From Tetracentron sinense (taxonomy: Eukaryota; Streptophyta; Magnoliopsida; Trochodendrales; Trochodendraceae), in NCBI GenBank assembly GCA_015143295.1, contig CM026556.1, forward strand, positions 15,996,547-16,060,546: 64,000 nt of DNA, in the 5' to 3' direction. The notes beneath the pieces are model-generated. The model had not been told where the DNA came from. It worked only from the letters and a program-made list of their open reading frames with translations, and searched no databases. A program made the position numbers and the translations under genes. This document shows positions 54,975-64,000 of this stretch, in pieces (positions within the stretch are counted from its first letter, which is position 1; each line of letters begins with the position of its first letter).

Positions 54975-55620
54975 CTAAGAAATGAACCGACTGATGTACT
55001 GAATTCTGCCCAGGAAACCACGGATCTTCTTTTCAGTTTGGGGTGCTGGCATTTTGATGATAGCTCTGGATTTAGCTGGATCGATCTCAATGCCTCTTTT
55101 GCTGACTATGAAGCCAAGGAGCTTTCCTGATGAGGTTTCGAAGACGCATTTGGCCGGGTTCAGTCTTAGGCCGTACTCTTGGAGTCTATCGTAGAGTCTC
55201 TTTAGGTCTTCTGGGTGCTGTTCGACTGTCGGGGATTTGATGATCATGTCATCCACGTAGATTTCAGTGGACTTGTGCATCATGTCATGGAACAAGGCCG
55301 TCATGGCCCTCTGGTAGGTGGCCCTTGCGTTCTTGAGTCCAAAGGGCATGACCTCGTAGCAGAATGTGCCCCAAGGCGTGATAAAGGAAGTTTTCTCTAT
55401 GTCTTCTTCTGCCATCCTGATCTGGTTGTATTCGAAGAAACCATCCATGAATGAGAGAGTCTCGTGCCCAGCAGTATTGTCGACCAGAATATCAATGTGC
55501 GGGAGAGGAAAGTTATCTTTGGGGCTTGCCCTATTTAAATTCCGGTAGTCAATACAGATGCGGACCTTGCCATCCTTCTTGGGTACTGGGACTATGTTGG
55601 CTAATCATTCAGGATAGTTT
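54975..55620 (-). pseudogene. pol: TAT-M reverse transcriptase
   Basis: The upstream part (55455-55620) reads ANIVPVPKKDGKVRICIDYR, NLNRASPKDNFPLPHIDILV in the same frame, with TGA replacing TGG in YPEWLAN at about 55603. The open part 54975-55448 has YNQIRMAEEDIEKTSFITPW, FCYEVMPFGLKNARATYQRA and catalytic YVDDMIIKS (about residue 63), then the thumb (LNPAKCVF, LLGFIVSKRGIEIDPAK). It ends at a stop after GFLGRIQYISRFIS. The catalytic motifs are intact. Confidence 0.9.
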
Positions 55621-56340
55621 GCAACTGCCAGGAAACCCATGTTGATCTGCTTCTCAACTTCTTCCTTGACCTTCTGTGACCATTCAGGCCTTATTCATCT
55701 CAGTTTCTGCTTCACTAGTCTGACATCGGGGTTCAAGGGCAGTCTATATACCACCAATGCTGGGTCTAGGCCTAGCATGTCAGCATATGGCCAGCGAAGA
55801 CATCACTGTAGCTTCTCAAGAAACAGATCATCTCTGCTCTTCGATGAAGGTTCATGTTGGTGCCAATTCTGACTAGCCGGGGGTTCTATGTGGATCCCAG
55901 ATTGATTGTTTCAGTGTCCTCTCTGTTAGACTGCAGAAGTCCTTCGTTGTGCTTGAGGAGGTCCAGAATTTCCTGAGGCGGTTCCTCTTCCTGTTCTGAG
56001 TCATACTCTGCTTCGAAGAGTTCAAGGAGGGTTTGAGGGGTAGCCCTGTCAGAGGTAATTTCCTAGCAAACTAATTAGCTTCAGTTTAGCATGCTTTGAT
56101 GATGATGATTTGTTGGCTTCAGGACACTAAGCCTTCCAGGGGAAGAGTCCGTGTGATTTCGTCATCGGCCTTATGAAATGTTTTTTTTTTAAAACATGAT
56201 TTTTGAGTCAAAACAATCTGATTAGCAAAACAACTTGTTACAAAAAGACTCAAGCAAAAAGAGGCCGATAGTGGCCTGACTTTTGGTATTTACAAACGGG
56301 AGCAAAAGAAAAGTAGATGGAGGAGAAGGGTGATGCTGGT

Positions 56341-56805
56341 TCACTGCTGTCTCGGACCAACCTGTCCTACACTGTGCTTGCCCCGACCCTGGTTGGCCTC
56401 AATGGTAAGAGCCTCAGTCAACCAATGGATCAGTGGCTGGCGACAGGATGACGCTTCAGTGCTGTTGGAGAGGGTACAAACCTGCTCTCCCGCTGGATAT
56501 TCTGCTTTGGTAGCATCTTCAACAGTTAGCTCATCGAACATCTGGGCTATGGCGAACACTTCGGGTTCTAGAATCCCTGAAGACTCGTCACTGGGCTGGG
56601 GTGTTAAGGCAACGGGTACAGTAGAGGTTTCCGAGTAGGTCTCATAGATTCCCACGGGGAAGGTTACAGAGATGTGTGGTCGGGGTTCAGGTTTCGCCAA
56701 TTGTTTACTCTTCCTAGACAGCTTAGAAAGGTAGTCCTCGTATCTGGGCTTGTATCCCAAACCAAAGGGAGGTGTATAACGAGGAGGCGTGTATCTTTTC
56801 TTCAT
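56341..56805 (-). pseudogene. TAT-M protease-RT linker
   Basis: 154 residues: MKKRYTPPRYTPPFGLGYKP, LTPQPSDESSG, FAIAQMFDELTVEDATKAEY and a C-terminal Q-rich tail. This proline-rich linker lies between protease and RT in TAT-type polyproteins; no catalytic motif. The region 55621-56340 holds fragments of the same linker and RT N-terminus with stops. Confidence 0.7.
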
Positions 56806-56838
56806 GCCCTGATTCCTGGCACCAAGACCACTTCCGGG

Positions 56839-57451
56839 CTAATAGTTCATTCTGGCCATCATTCTAACAAACGGTGGCACTGCTTGCTTGCCTTGCTGTT
56901 CTACCTGGGCGATAGAACTGACCTGCTCGAACTGGAATGTCATAAAGGCAGTGCCTTGCCCCAGCTCTTGGACGTCCCCAAAAGAACTTGCTAACTCTTC
57001 AGAAGGAATGACAATCAGACTGTCATCCTGTATGAACTTGATTCTTTGATGTAAAGAGGAGGGAATGGCCCTAACCGTATGGATCCATGGCCTCCTTAGG
57101 AGTAGGGTGAAAGAGGCTGGCACATTTACGACCTCAAAATTTTATTGAGAACTGAGCAGGTCTGACCCCGATGGTCAGCTCGATGTCACCCAGGTTATGC
57201 CTGGTTGTATTGTCAAAGGCCCTGATGGTCATAGGTCTCTTCTTCACTTGACTGAGGTCCAGGCCCAGGTTTTGCAGTGTCGAGAGTGTGCAGACGTTCA
57301 GGCCGGAGCCATTGTCGATGAGCACTAATGATAATGTTTGGTCCATGTACTGTATTGTGATGTACAAAGCCTGGGTATGGTCCTTGTCGCTGTCCAGTAT
57401 CTCCTCTCCTGTGAAGGAGATGACTTTGGGTTCAAGGATTTGCCCTACCAT
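56839..57451 (-). pseudogene. pol: TAT-M aspartic protease, frameshifted
   Basis: 57134-57451 carries HTQALYITIQYMDQTLSLVL followed by IDNGSGLNVCTLSTLQNLGL; the active site reads D-N-G-S, a variant found in TAT-type proteases. A frameshift in an AAAATTTT run near 57135-57142 moves the reading to 56839-57123 (PASFTLLLRRPWIHTVRAIP, SSLHQRIKFIQDDSLIVIPS), the C-terminal half. The protease matures the gag-pol polyprotein. Confidence 0.82.
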
Positions 57452-57679
57452 TTGCTCCAGTTTCTCGGGCGTTATGTCTGGCGTTACATGGGCATTGCCG
57501 GATACTCAGAGCAATTGCTTCCTATGATGCTCTGAAGTGAGAAGAAGACCCAAGATGGATATCTATACTGGGACCTTGCTCAGTTGCTGAGTGATATTGA
57601 ACTCCTCTGCTTTTTCTAGGATTTTCAATAAAACTACTGAATTTCCTGCTTTCTTCTGTGGGTCTAACACCCCTGCTTT

Positions 57680-59682
57680 CTATTTCTCTACCTCTGTATT
57701 CTTCACCTTTGCCGGCTCGGCTGTAAGAGGTTGATATACCCGGCCAGATCTGGTTAGGTAGGCTATGCTCTCGCTCTTAAGGACGAGAGAACGAGGAGCG
57801 GGTACTCGGTTGAGATTAAAAGGAGGCTCTGGGATGTAAGGGATCTGAACAGGGCCTGAAGAGGTTGAAGCTTGAGCTGGAGCTATTGGCCAATTTGTAG
57901 GGCAAGGAATTGCGTAGATGATCTGCTCAGGGGCAGGTATCTGGGTTGGAGATTGAACAGTCTGTATGTTTGATTGGGGGAAGGCGATTATGACAAGTGA
58001 TCGGTAAGAGGGCCTGATAATGCCATCATTCACTGCGGGTGTGCTGGGTCCTGGCTGCCCTGCCCTGGGCTCTTCCCACTGGATAAAATTGATTTAATTG
58101 TTATGTGGGGGCAGTGGCACCTGATTGATGCTTGTGTTGTTGGGAGCCAGCTCAACCTTCCCTCATCCAAGAGATCTTGGATTGCACACTTCAGATCCTA
58201 TACAATAATCTGTGGCATGGCCAGGGCCTCTATGAAAGGCGTACTGATGGTCGACATTATAGTTCTTACCCTATTTGTCTGGAGGTAGAAGAGGTGTAGG
58301 ACCTCTCAACTCAAGAAGGCCCTGCTTGGTGAGAAATTCCAATAACTGGCTGAGAGTATATGGAAGAGGGGTAAAGTTTCTGGGAGGACGGTTTTGCCCT
58401 TAGACTGATCGGGCTGGCCGGGTATTCTTGCTAACTGACTGTTGCTAAGCTGCTGGAGTTGGTAATCGGATAGGTGCCGTAGAAGCAATCAAATGTACAT
58501 CTACCTTCTTTCTGTGGTCCCGGGGACCGATATTTCTGCTGGACGAGGCCGTTGCCTTGGGGGAATCAAGTCCTAGATTGGAATGAATGCCCCCGCTCTT
58601 GATAGCAGTCTCGATACGGGAACCTGTCCTGACGATAGTGCCGAAGTCCACTACCGGTAAGGTCACCATGAGTGTAGAGTAGGGCTGCTTCAGGGTGCCC
58701 ATGAACATGTCTGCCAGTTTCTCCTTAGGGATAGGAGTTGGGATCCTTGCTGCCATTTCCCTCCAGTGGGTGGCGTACTCCAGAAATGATTCGTTGTTGC
58801 GCTGGCTTAGCTGTTCGAGCTGGCTCCTCTGAGAACGGAGCTCCTGGTTGAAGGAGTACTACTCTTTGAAACTGTCCATGACATCTTGCCAGGTCTTGAC
58901 TCTCTGTTTGTCCACCGACATCCACCATGTAAGGGCTGCCCCCTTCATACTCTTCTAGAAGTACTGGATGAGCAAGGGCTGGTTTTTATTATGTTGGAGC
59001 ATGTCCCCCAAGTATAATTGCAAGTGTTGTTTTGGACAGCTCGAGCCATCATATTTATCAAAATCTGGGACCTTGAAACCTGCGGGAACAGCATCCCCTG
59101 ATGAGAAGGTTAAGTCTTCCAGTGATAGACTTGTACTGGTGCATATACCTTTCATTCTTCTCATCTCCTCTTTCATCTGCTTAATCTCGTCTTGTACGGA
59201 AGGGGTTAGATCTGACGATGACGGTTGGTCCTGGTGGACATGTGAGATCTTTGGCTGCTCTTCATACTGGTCATATTCCTCTCCTCTGCCTGTTGCTGGT
59301 ATTGGATTAGGTATGATGAAGGGGGAATGGCGAGGCTCAGGTGTAGGTCGCTTCGTTGGTTCTTCGGTTGGGATCCGGTGGGGGGTTCTTCAGTCCGGGT
59401 GCCAATCAAAATCTTTACGGATTCTAGAACACTATGAAGCTTCGTCTACATGGCTACTATGTCTCTGTCATGTGACTGTAGGATCTCAGTGGTCCGTTGG
59501 TGCTGATCTACAGGTTCTACCATCGATCCTGTACTGCTTTCCGATTGTACTGTGTAGGAGCTATTCTCTGATCGGACTGTGCAATGGGGTATCTCTGTGA
59601 TTGGTACTTCCATCAAGACTGCGTCGGTAGCTGCTGCTTCTGCGAGAATTGCAGTCAGAGAACGAGTCACAGGTCGGCTCAT
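57680..59682 (-). pseudogene. gag: TAT-M gag, multiply frameshifted
   Basis: Likely start ATG 59682 (MSRPVTRSLTAILAEAAATD), matching the usual MxRPVTRS start of TAT gag. Then a coiled segment (VDQHQRTTEILQSHD), FKVPDFDKYDGSSCPKQHLQ LYLGDM (58955-59176), SMKGAALTWWMSVD, LEQLSQRNNESFLEYATHWR (58725-58928), and MAARIPTPIPKEKLADMFMG (58445-58756). A decayed knuckle YAFHRGPGHATDYC (about 58195-58245) is missing its first cysteine. A proline-rich tail follows (57680-58033). At least four frame changes. Confidence 0.8.
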
Positions 59683-59759
59683 GTAACTCAAAAGAATGCA
59701 ATGGCTAATCATGATTATGCATGAGGGCAAAAGGCAGATGCTAGAAAAAGATTTTCATT

Positions 59760-61480
59760 GATGCATGAAGAGTGCAGCGAATACATGCATAGTGTGACTC
59801 AAAAAGAAAGAAAAAAAACTCGGTCCTAGGCAGGCCCTTCGGGGATCGTAAAGTCAAGTAGATGAGGCACGGCCTCAAGATCCATAATCTGTTGCTGGAG
59901 GGATGCGACTTCAACCTCCATGCATGTGAGGGTTTCGGTAGCATTGAACATGTGGTATCCAAATTGTTAGATACGGGAGGTCATCTCCGCCTTTGCACTA
60001 TCAAGCTGTTGTTGGTGGAAGTGAAGCTCGGATCGGATGACAGCTGTTTCCTTGGCGTCACCTCTACGTCTCCTATGAAGGGATTAGATTGTCTGCTCCA
60101 ATTGTTCAACCTGCTTTTGCACAGCTTGGAGTTCACAGCCTTGTTCTGCTTCCTGCTGCCTGAATGCATGCTGGGCTTTCTGTAGCTTCTTCCATTTCTG
60201 TTGGATCTGGAGCTGTCACTCCAAGAAGAAGTCTGTTCAGGGAACCACCATCTCTGTTAGGGGTATGGTCCCTTGTGATGGAGCTGCAACTGGTGTGTGC
60301 AATTCCCTAGTCGAAGGCATGTCGGGTAGAATGTCAGGATTGTCCACCCATTGTCGGTATGCCGAGTTGGTTGATGGCCCTGATAAGACCATGAAGTCTG
60401 GCCATTGGTCTCGTCTGGAGCTGCTCCAAGTTGACTAGAAGTGCCGGGTGAGGTTATCGGAGTGCACCGTGAAGGTGATCCAATCATTTTCCTGCTGGTC
60501 TATCACGGGGATACGCTGAGGGAATCCAAACTGTCGGAGGACTCGGAGTGGTGTATAGACTACGGAGCCTGTTAGACCAGCAAGAATCATGCATCGTCTG
60601 CCGGTGATAACAACACGGGGTAGCCTGTTCAACACAAGCCAATTGTATTGCCAAGTGATTTCTTCATCTGAAGGGTCTTGGAGGAGCTGGTAGAGCTCTC
60701 CAACATCTGTAGTTACTATCGGCCATTAATTCTGAGAAATCTTCCGAGGCAGACTGTAAGCGTTGCGGATGCCATCCGGTACTGAAATGATTGTATGCAA
60801 ATGACTTACCAACCAGAGGTGCAAGAGAGGTGTACTGGCATAGAAGATGCCTTTTCTGCGGTTTGCAGACTCATTGAGAGCTCTAAGAAGCTCGGCTAGG
60901 ATGACTGGTACAATCGAGCAGGAGTTGTGAATGTCCTCGATGATCCCGATCAGAACTACTTCAACGAGCAATCGGCACCTTGGGAACACCAGCTGAGACA
61001 TGACTATCAGTGCAAGGGCATTGAATTGAGACTGGGAAGTTCTGCTGAAATGTAGTCAGGGTTCCATTTACGCTTGTACTTCTTTTTGAGAAAGGACACG
61101 GATATCCGATCAAAAGAGTCGTTAGGACCGGGTTACAAGCAGGCAGGCTTGATATGCAAGAACCTAGATAGGTCTGCCTAGTATGTTGTCTTGTAGCGCG
61201 GTATTATGGCTTCACCGTCCATGTTTAATCCCAGAATGCATTGAATCTCTTCCAGTGTTGGGCAGAGCTCGTTCTTACCAAAACAAAATACCATATAGAT
61301 GGGCACCAATACTTGATAGCAGTGTTCATGAGGCGCGAGTCCGGGTTAACTACAGATAAATCTAGGATATTTCCGGTTTTGTAGTACTGAGCTTAAATGA
61401 GGCACTGACCCGAGGTGAAAGCCCCAATTGAAGCCTGGAGGATGTCATCACATGCCCCCTGAGAAGTTAGATGCATGGGC
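59760..61480 (-). pseudogene. TAT-M ORF1 upstream of gag (plant DUF7745-like), decayed
   Basis: Readable fragments in order: LEEIQCILGLNMDGEAIIPR (about 61190-61250), KYKRKWNPDYISAEL (about 61045), VFPRCRLLVEVVLIGIIEDI ... PVILAELLRALNESANRRKG ... LLHLWLVSHLHTIISVPDGI (60726-61001), then ITWQYNWLVLNRLPRVVITG, VVYTPLRVLRQFGFPQRIP (60435-60660), and a C-terminal coiled coil (KLQKAQHAFRQQEAEQGCEL, 59890-60200). The pattern resembles the plant-specific domain often annotated DUF7745, found in extra ORFs of Ogre/TAT elements. Function unknown. Separated from gag by a stop and short spacer. Confidence 0.65.
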
Positions 61481-62372
61481 CGTAACTGTCAGCCCATTAA
61501 CTGATTTACCCCTGAAGGGCCTGCCATCTACCTGGACAATGATACAGACTCTGTGAGTGCACTGTGTATGCAGATGGAATGCAAAATGATGATGCAGATT
61601 TTGTTTGGGTGTGACATGGCACACGTGATCCGATAAGGCAGACGGACGGGGATCCGACATGCATTAGCCCCGGTTGTTTGGAAACCGAGGGACCTATCAG
61701 GTCAAGGTTGGGACAGGCTAGTAAAGGCCTGTCTGCCTGAGATTTGGACCACATATGCTATGTCCGGAAGTAGGGTTGGATGTAGTTTATTACAAGCACA
61801 GGTTTGGCTCATTACATGCCCCTGAGTGGGTGGTTATCCGGGTAGAATGTGCCCGGATAGTCAACCATGATTGGGGACAGGTATAGGGTGTAAGCAGGTT
61901 AGGGTTTGTAGCAACCCTTCTAGAATGGACTGCTAGTAGACTATACCAAAGCCTAGACCACATGTATGAATGCTGGTTTGATGCAAGGGTGTTCCTAGTA
62001 GGATGGGGGGATCACTTAACACCGTATATACGACTCCCCGATGTAGAACATACCTGAAAAGGGACAATTGGTGTAATCGGGAGCGTTCAAAATCCTTCCC
62101 TGAGGGATATCACCCAACAGGACTAACTCCTCGGACCTCCAAGACGTTTAAGTCACTGACACTAAGGATGATCATCCAGTAGCCGTTAACGTAATAAGCC
62201 TGTCAACTGGGTTGAATGGGATTAATTACACTACTATGACATGTATGGATGCATAGTACACAATTAATCAAGAGATGTAAAATGATTAGTGTTTAGTTGA
62301 ACGCTTAGGCATTTTATACAAGATTAAGGTTTAGTTAGCTTAAACCCGGGTTCCTAGTTGAATTCTGATTAA
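61481..62372 (-). other. TAT-M 5' leader
   Basis: About 0.9 kb between primer site and ORF1. No coding frame I trust. I see only scattered short motifs. Confidence 0.55.
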
Positions 62373-62391
62373 GTCCCTAGTAGAGTCGCCA
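62373..62391 (-). other. Probable primer-binding site of TAT-M
   Basis: On the minus strand the LTR end CTCACA is followed by GCTC and TGGCGACTCTACTAGGGAC. This fits the type reported for TAT/Ogre elements (thought to match a tRNA-Arg). I could not check the tRNA, so the assignment is tentative. Confidence 0.55.
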
Positions 62392-62395
62392 GAGC

Positions 62396-64000
62396 TGTGA
62401 GCACGGGAAATTCACTCCCCCAATTGTTTGTGGCTCACGGGTTTTTGAGAGTCGCCACCTATTCATTCAGAAGGAATAAGTCCCCCAAAGTTTTGGATAA
62501 GGTCTTGGTCCACGAGAGAGATCAGGGTAAGGGGTTCGGTTAAGTCAGAGGAGGGTATTAGGCACCCCGAGGCTTCCGTTTTACAACGATTCCGTAATCC
62601 CCGGATTTAAGCCAAATAAAGTTAATCTTGTTTAGAATGCCGAAATGTTTAAGTGAACATTAATCCAAGAAGGGAAAAGCTAACTCGGGTCGGGCCCTGT
62701 TCGGCTGCCTACGTACTCACAGGGTGAGATCAGACCGAGAGTAGTTCTGGCACGTGAGCCTGTGCCGAGGCTAGGGGTGTGTGTGTGTGCACCAAGGGTG
62801 GCTAACATGGACTAGTTCGGTAGACTAGGGTTTTGTTGACCGAGGAGGTCAAGTGCAAGGTATTGTAAGCCCCGTAGGATTAGGGAGTAGTCTGGTAGAC
62901 TAGGGAGGAGTCCGGCTTGGGTTAGGGTTGCTAACCGGGATTAGGCTGAACTAACTGTAGTTAGGGTTGCTAACCACAGTAAAGGGTGAGTGAGTTGGAG
63001 CCCGGTAGGCTAAGACGGGGCCCGGTAGGTCGAGGTAAATCCGGTAGATTGGGTTTTTAGGCCTGGTAGGGCGTAAACCGAAGTTAACTACGATTAGGGT
63101 TGCTAATCACGGTTAAGGGGTTCTAATTGTGGTTAGGATTGCTAACCAGGGTTAGGAAGAGGGAAAAAGTCAGTATTATGGTCCGATGATATTTTTAGGA
63201 ATGTCTGTTTAATTTCCCAAAATTTTGTGGGGTTAAGAGGTGCTTAACCGCGGTTAAATGTTAACCGGAGGTGGATTTTACCACAGTTAAGGGTCTGGTA
63301 TAGTCCAAGGTGGGCCCAGGAGGCTGGGCAGGGCTTAAAGTGGCCTCCTACCAGGCCTGGGCCCCTGCAAAAGCCCAGAAATAAAACAATGTTTAATGTC
63401 GGTAATGTAATTACCTACATTATGGACAGTGTTTTAAGACTGTGTTTTGTCATTGTTAACTAGGGTTCAACTGTAACCCGAGGTGAACCGAGGGTGGGGG
63501 AGTGTAGAGGGGACTCTTGGGAAGAGATCAGGCCAGGTGTGGACCCCAGGGGATTCTTGGAGTTGGCCCCACAAGAGTGTAAAGCCACTGTAACAGATAG
63601 TGCAAGGTGGCGGTAGTCGTTCTACCGCCCATCCCAGATTAGGTGAAAAACAGAATGTCGGTAGAAGTATGACCAACATTCTGGAAAAAGCTCAGAAATA
63701 AGGGGTCGGCAGAGGGATCATCGACAATGGAAAACAGACCATTTTTAGAATGACGGTACTGAGAGTACCGTCATTCTGGGTTTTCTTTGAAAACTGGATC
63801 CGTGGCCACTAGGGCTGGGCACAGAGGTCACTAGGGGTTCCCTCATGATACGAGGGACCCCCAGAAGGTTCTATGATGGCTGTGAGAGCCTCGAAGAGGT
63901 GCTATACCCGTAGGGGTTCACCACACCTATGGTTTAAGTGGGTGAACACCCTGTATAGGTCTGTGTACCTATTAAGCAATAAAAAAAAACAAGCAAAGGT
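62396..64000 (-). repeat. TAT-M right (5') LTR, partial
   Basis: Plus-strand start TGTGAGCACGGGAAATTCAC equals the start of 25931. Similarity to the left LTR continues to 63604, then stops. A hairpin series follows: GGCGGTAG...CTACCGCC (63608-63628), CAGAATGTCGGTAG... (63651-63683) and AATGACGGTACTGAGAGTACCGTCATT (63749-63775). The far end lies outside the window. Confidence 0.8.

Larger units (their letters stand above)
25931..64000 (-). mobile_element. TAT-M: TAT/Ogre-type Ty3 retrotransposon, right LTR cut by window end
   Basis: Minus-strand element with left (3') LTR 25931-50018, interrupted by Copia-II, internal region 50019-62395, and right (5') LTR from 62396 to beyond the window. The LTRs are recognisable by paired similarity of 25931-27138 with 62396-63604. 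Order on the minus strand is ORF1, gag, protease, RT, RNase H, second RNase H-like domain, integrase, then a minisatellite-rich 3' region. The extra ORF before gag and the repeat-rich 3' region fit the TAT/Ogre lineage. A candidate left target copy is CCTTC (25926-25930), but the right one is out of view. Confidence 0.85.

Noticed and set aside
58968-59600. 210-codon plus-strand frame opposite TAT-M gag
   Set aside because: The minus strand carries recognisable gag motifs over the same interval; the plus frame has low-complexity Ser/Cys/Leu content and no domain.
1-64000. Search for host exons, tRNA, rRNA or other non-TE genes
   Set aside because: Nearly all stretches are assigned to nested retroelements; the only tRNA-like matches are 12-nt primer sites.

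Overview
This window is plant nuclear DNA made entirely of nested LTR retrotransposons. I found no host gene, rRNA or tRNA gene. The plant origin rests on the element lineages (Sirevirus-type Ty1/copia, Tekay/Del-type and TAT/Ogre-type Ty3), the initiator-Met primer sites, plant TATA boxes, and stop codons that mostly look like C-to-T decay. I cannot name the species. Element names used here are mine.

Layout, left to right. (1) 1-970: internal leader and primer site of a minus-strand Ty3 element (Ty3-A). (2) 976-12074: a complete Sirevirus-like element (Copia-I, TSD CTTCT), inserted exactly at the LTR/primer-site junction of Ty3-A. (3) 12079-19251: the LTR of Ty3-A, split by a large plus-strand solo LTR (LTR-B, 13921-18873, TSD CGTAG), itself split by a minus-strand solo LTR (LTR-C, 15109-16976, TSD TCTTG). 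(4) 19252-25930: remnant of an old minus-strand TAT-like element (gag to protease), split by solo LTR-D (22518-25105, TSD ATTCA). (5) 25931 to beyond 64000: a large minus-strand TAT/Ogre-type element (TAT-M). Its left LTR (25931-50018) contains a long palindrome and is split by a second Sirevirus-like element (Copia-II, 28013-49506, TSD TATTG). Copia-II is split inside its third ORF by a complete Tekay-type chromovirus (Tekay-N, 35546-46096, TSD CATCC). The TAT-M internal region (ORF1, gag, protease, RT, RNase H, integrase) lies at 50019-62395, and its right LTR starts at 62396 and leaves the window.

Each autonomous element encodes capsid (gag), aspartic protease, reverse transcriptase, RNase H and integrase. 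The copia elements have integrase before RT and the Ty3 elements have it after RNase H. All are broken by frameshifts or stops, Tekay-N least.

The most interesting signals are regulatory. The LTR of Copia-I shares a palindromic-array module with the Ty3 LTRs. Both Sirevirus-like elements repeat their own LTR motif plus a TATA box just upstream of their third ORF, as if it had its own promoter. Several diverged Tekay-type LTRs carry a conserved short acidic ORF beginning MSAG next to a conserved hairpin. Tekay-N has a plausible GT-AG intron between gag and protease.
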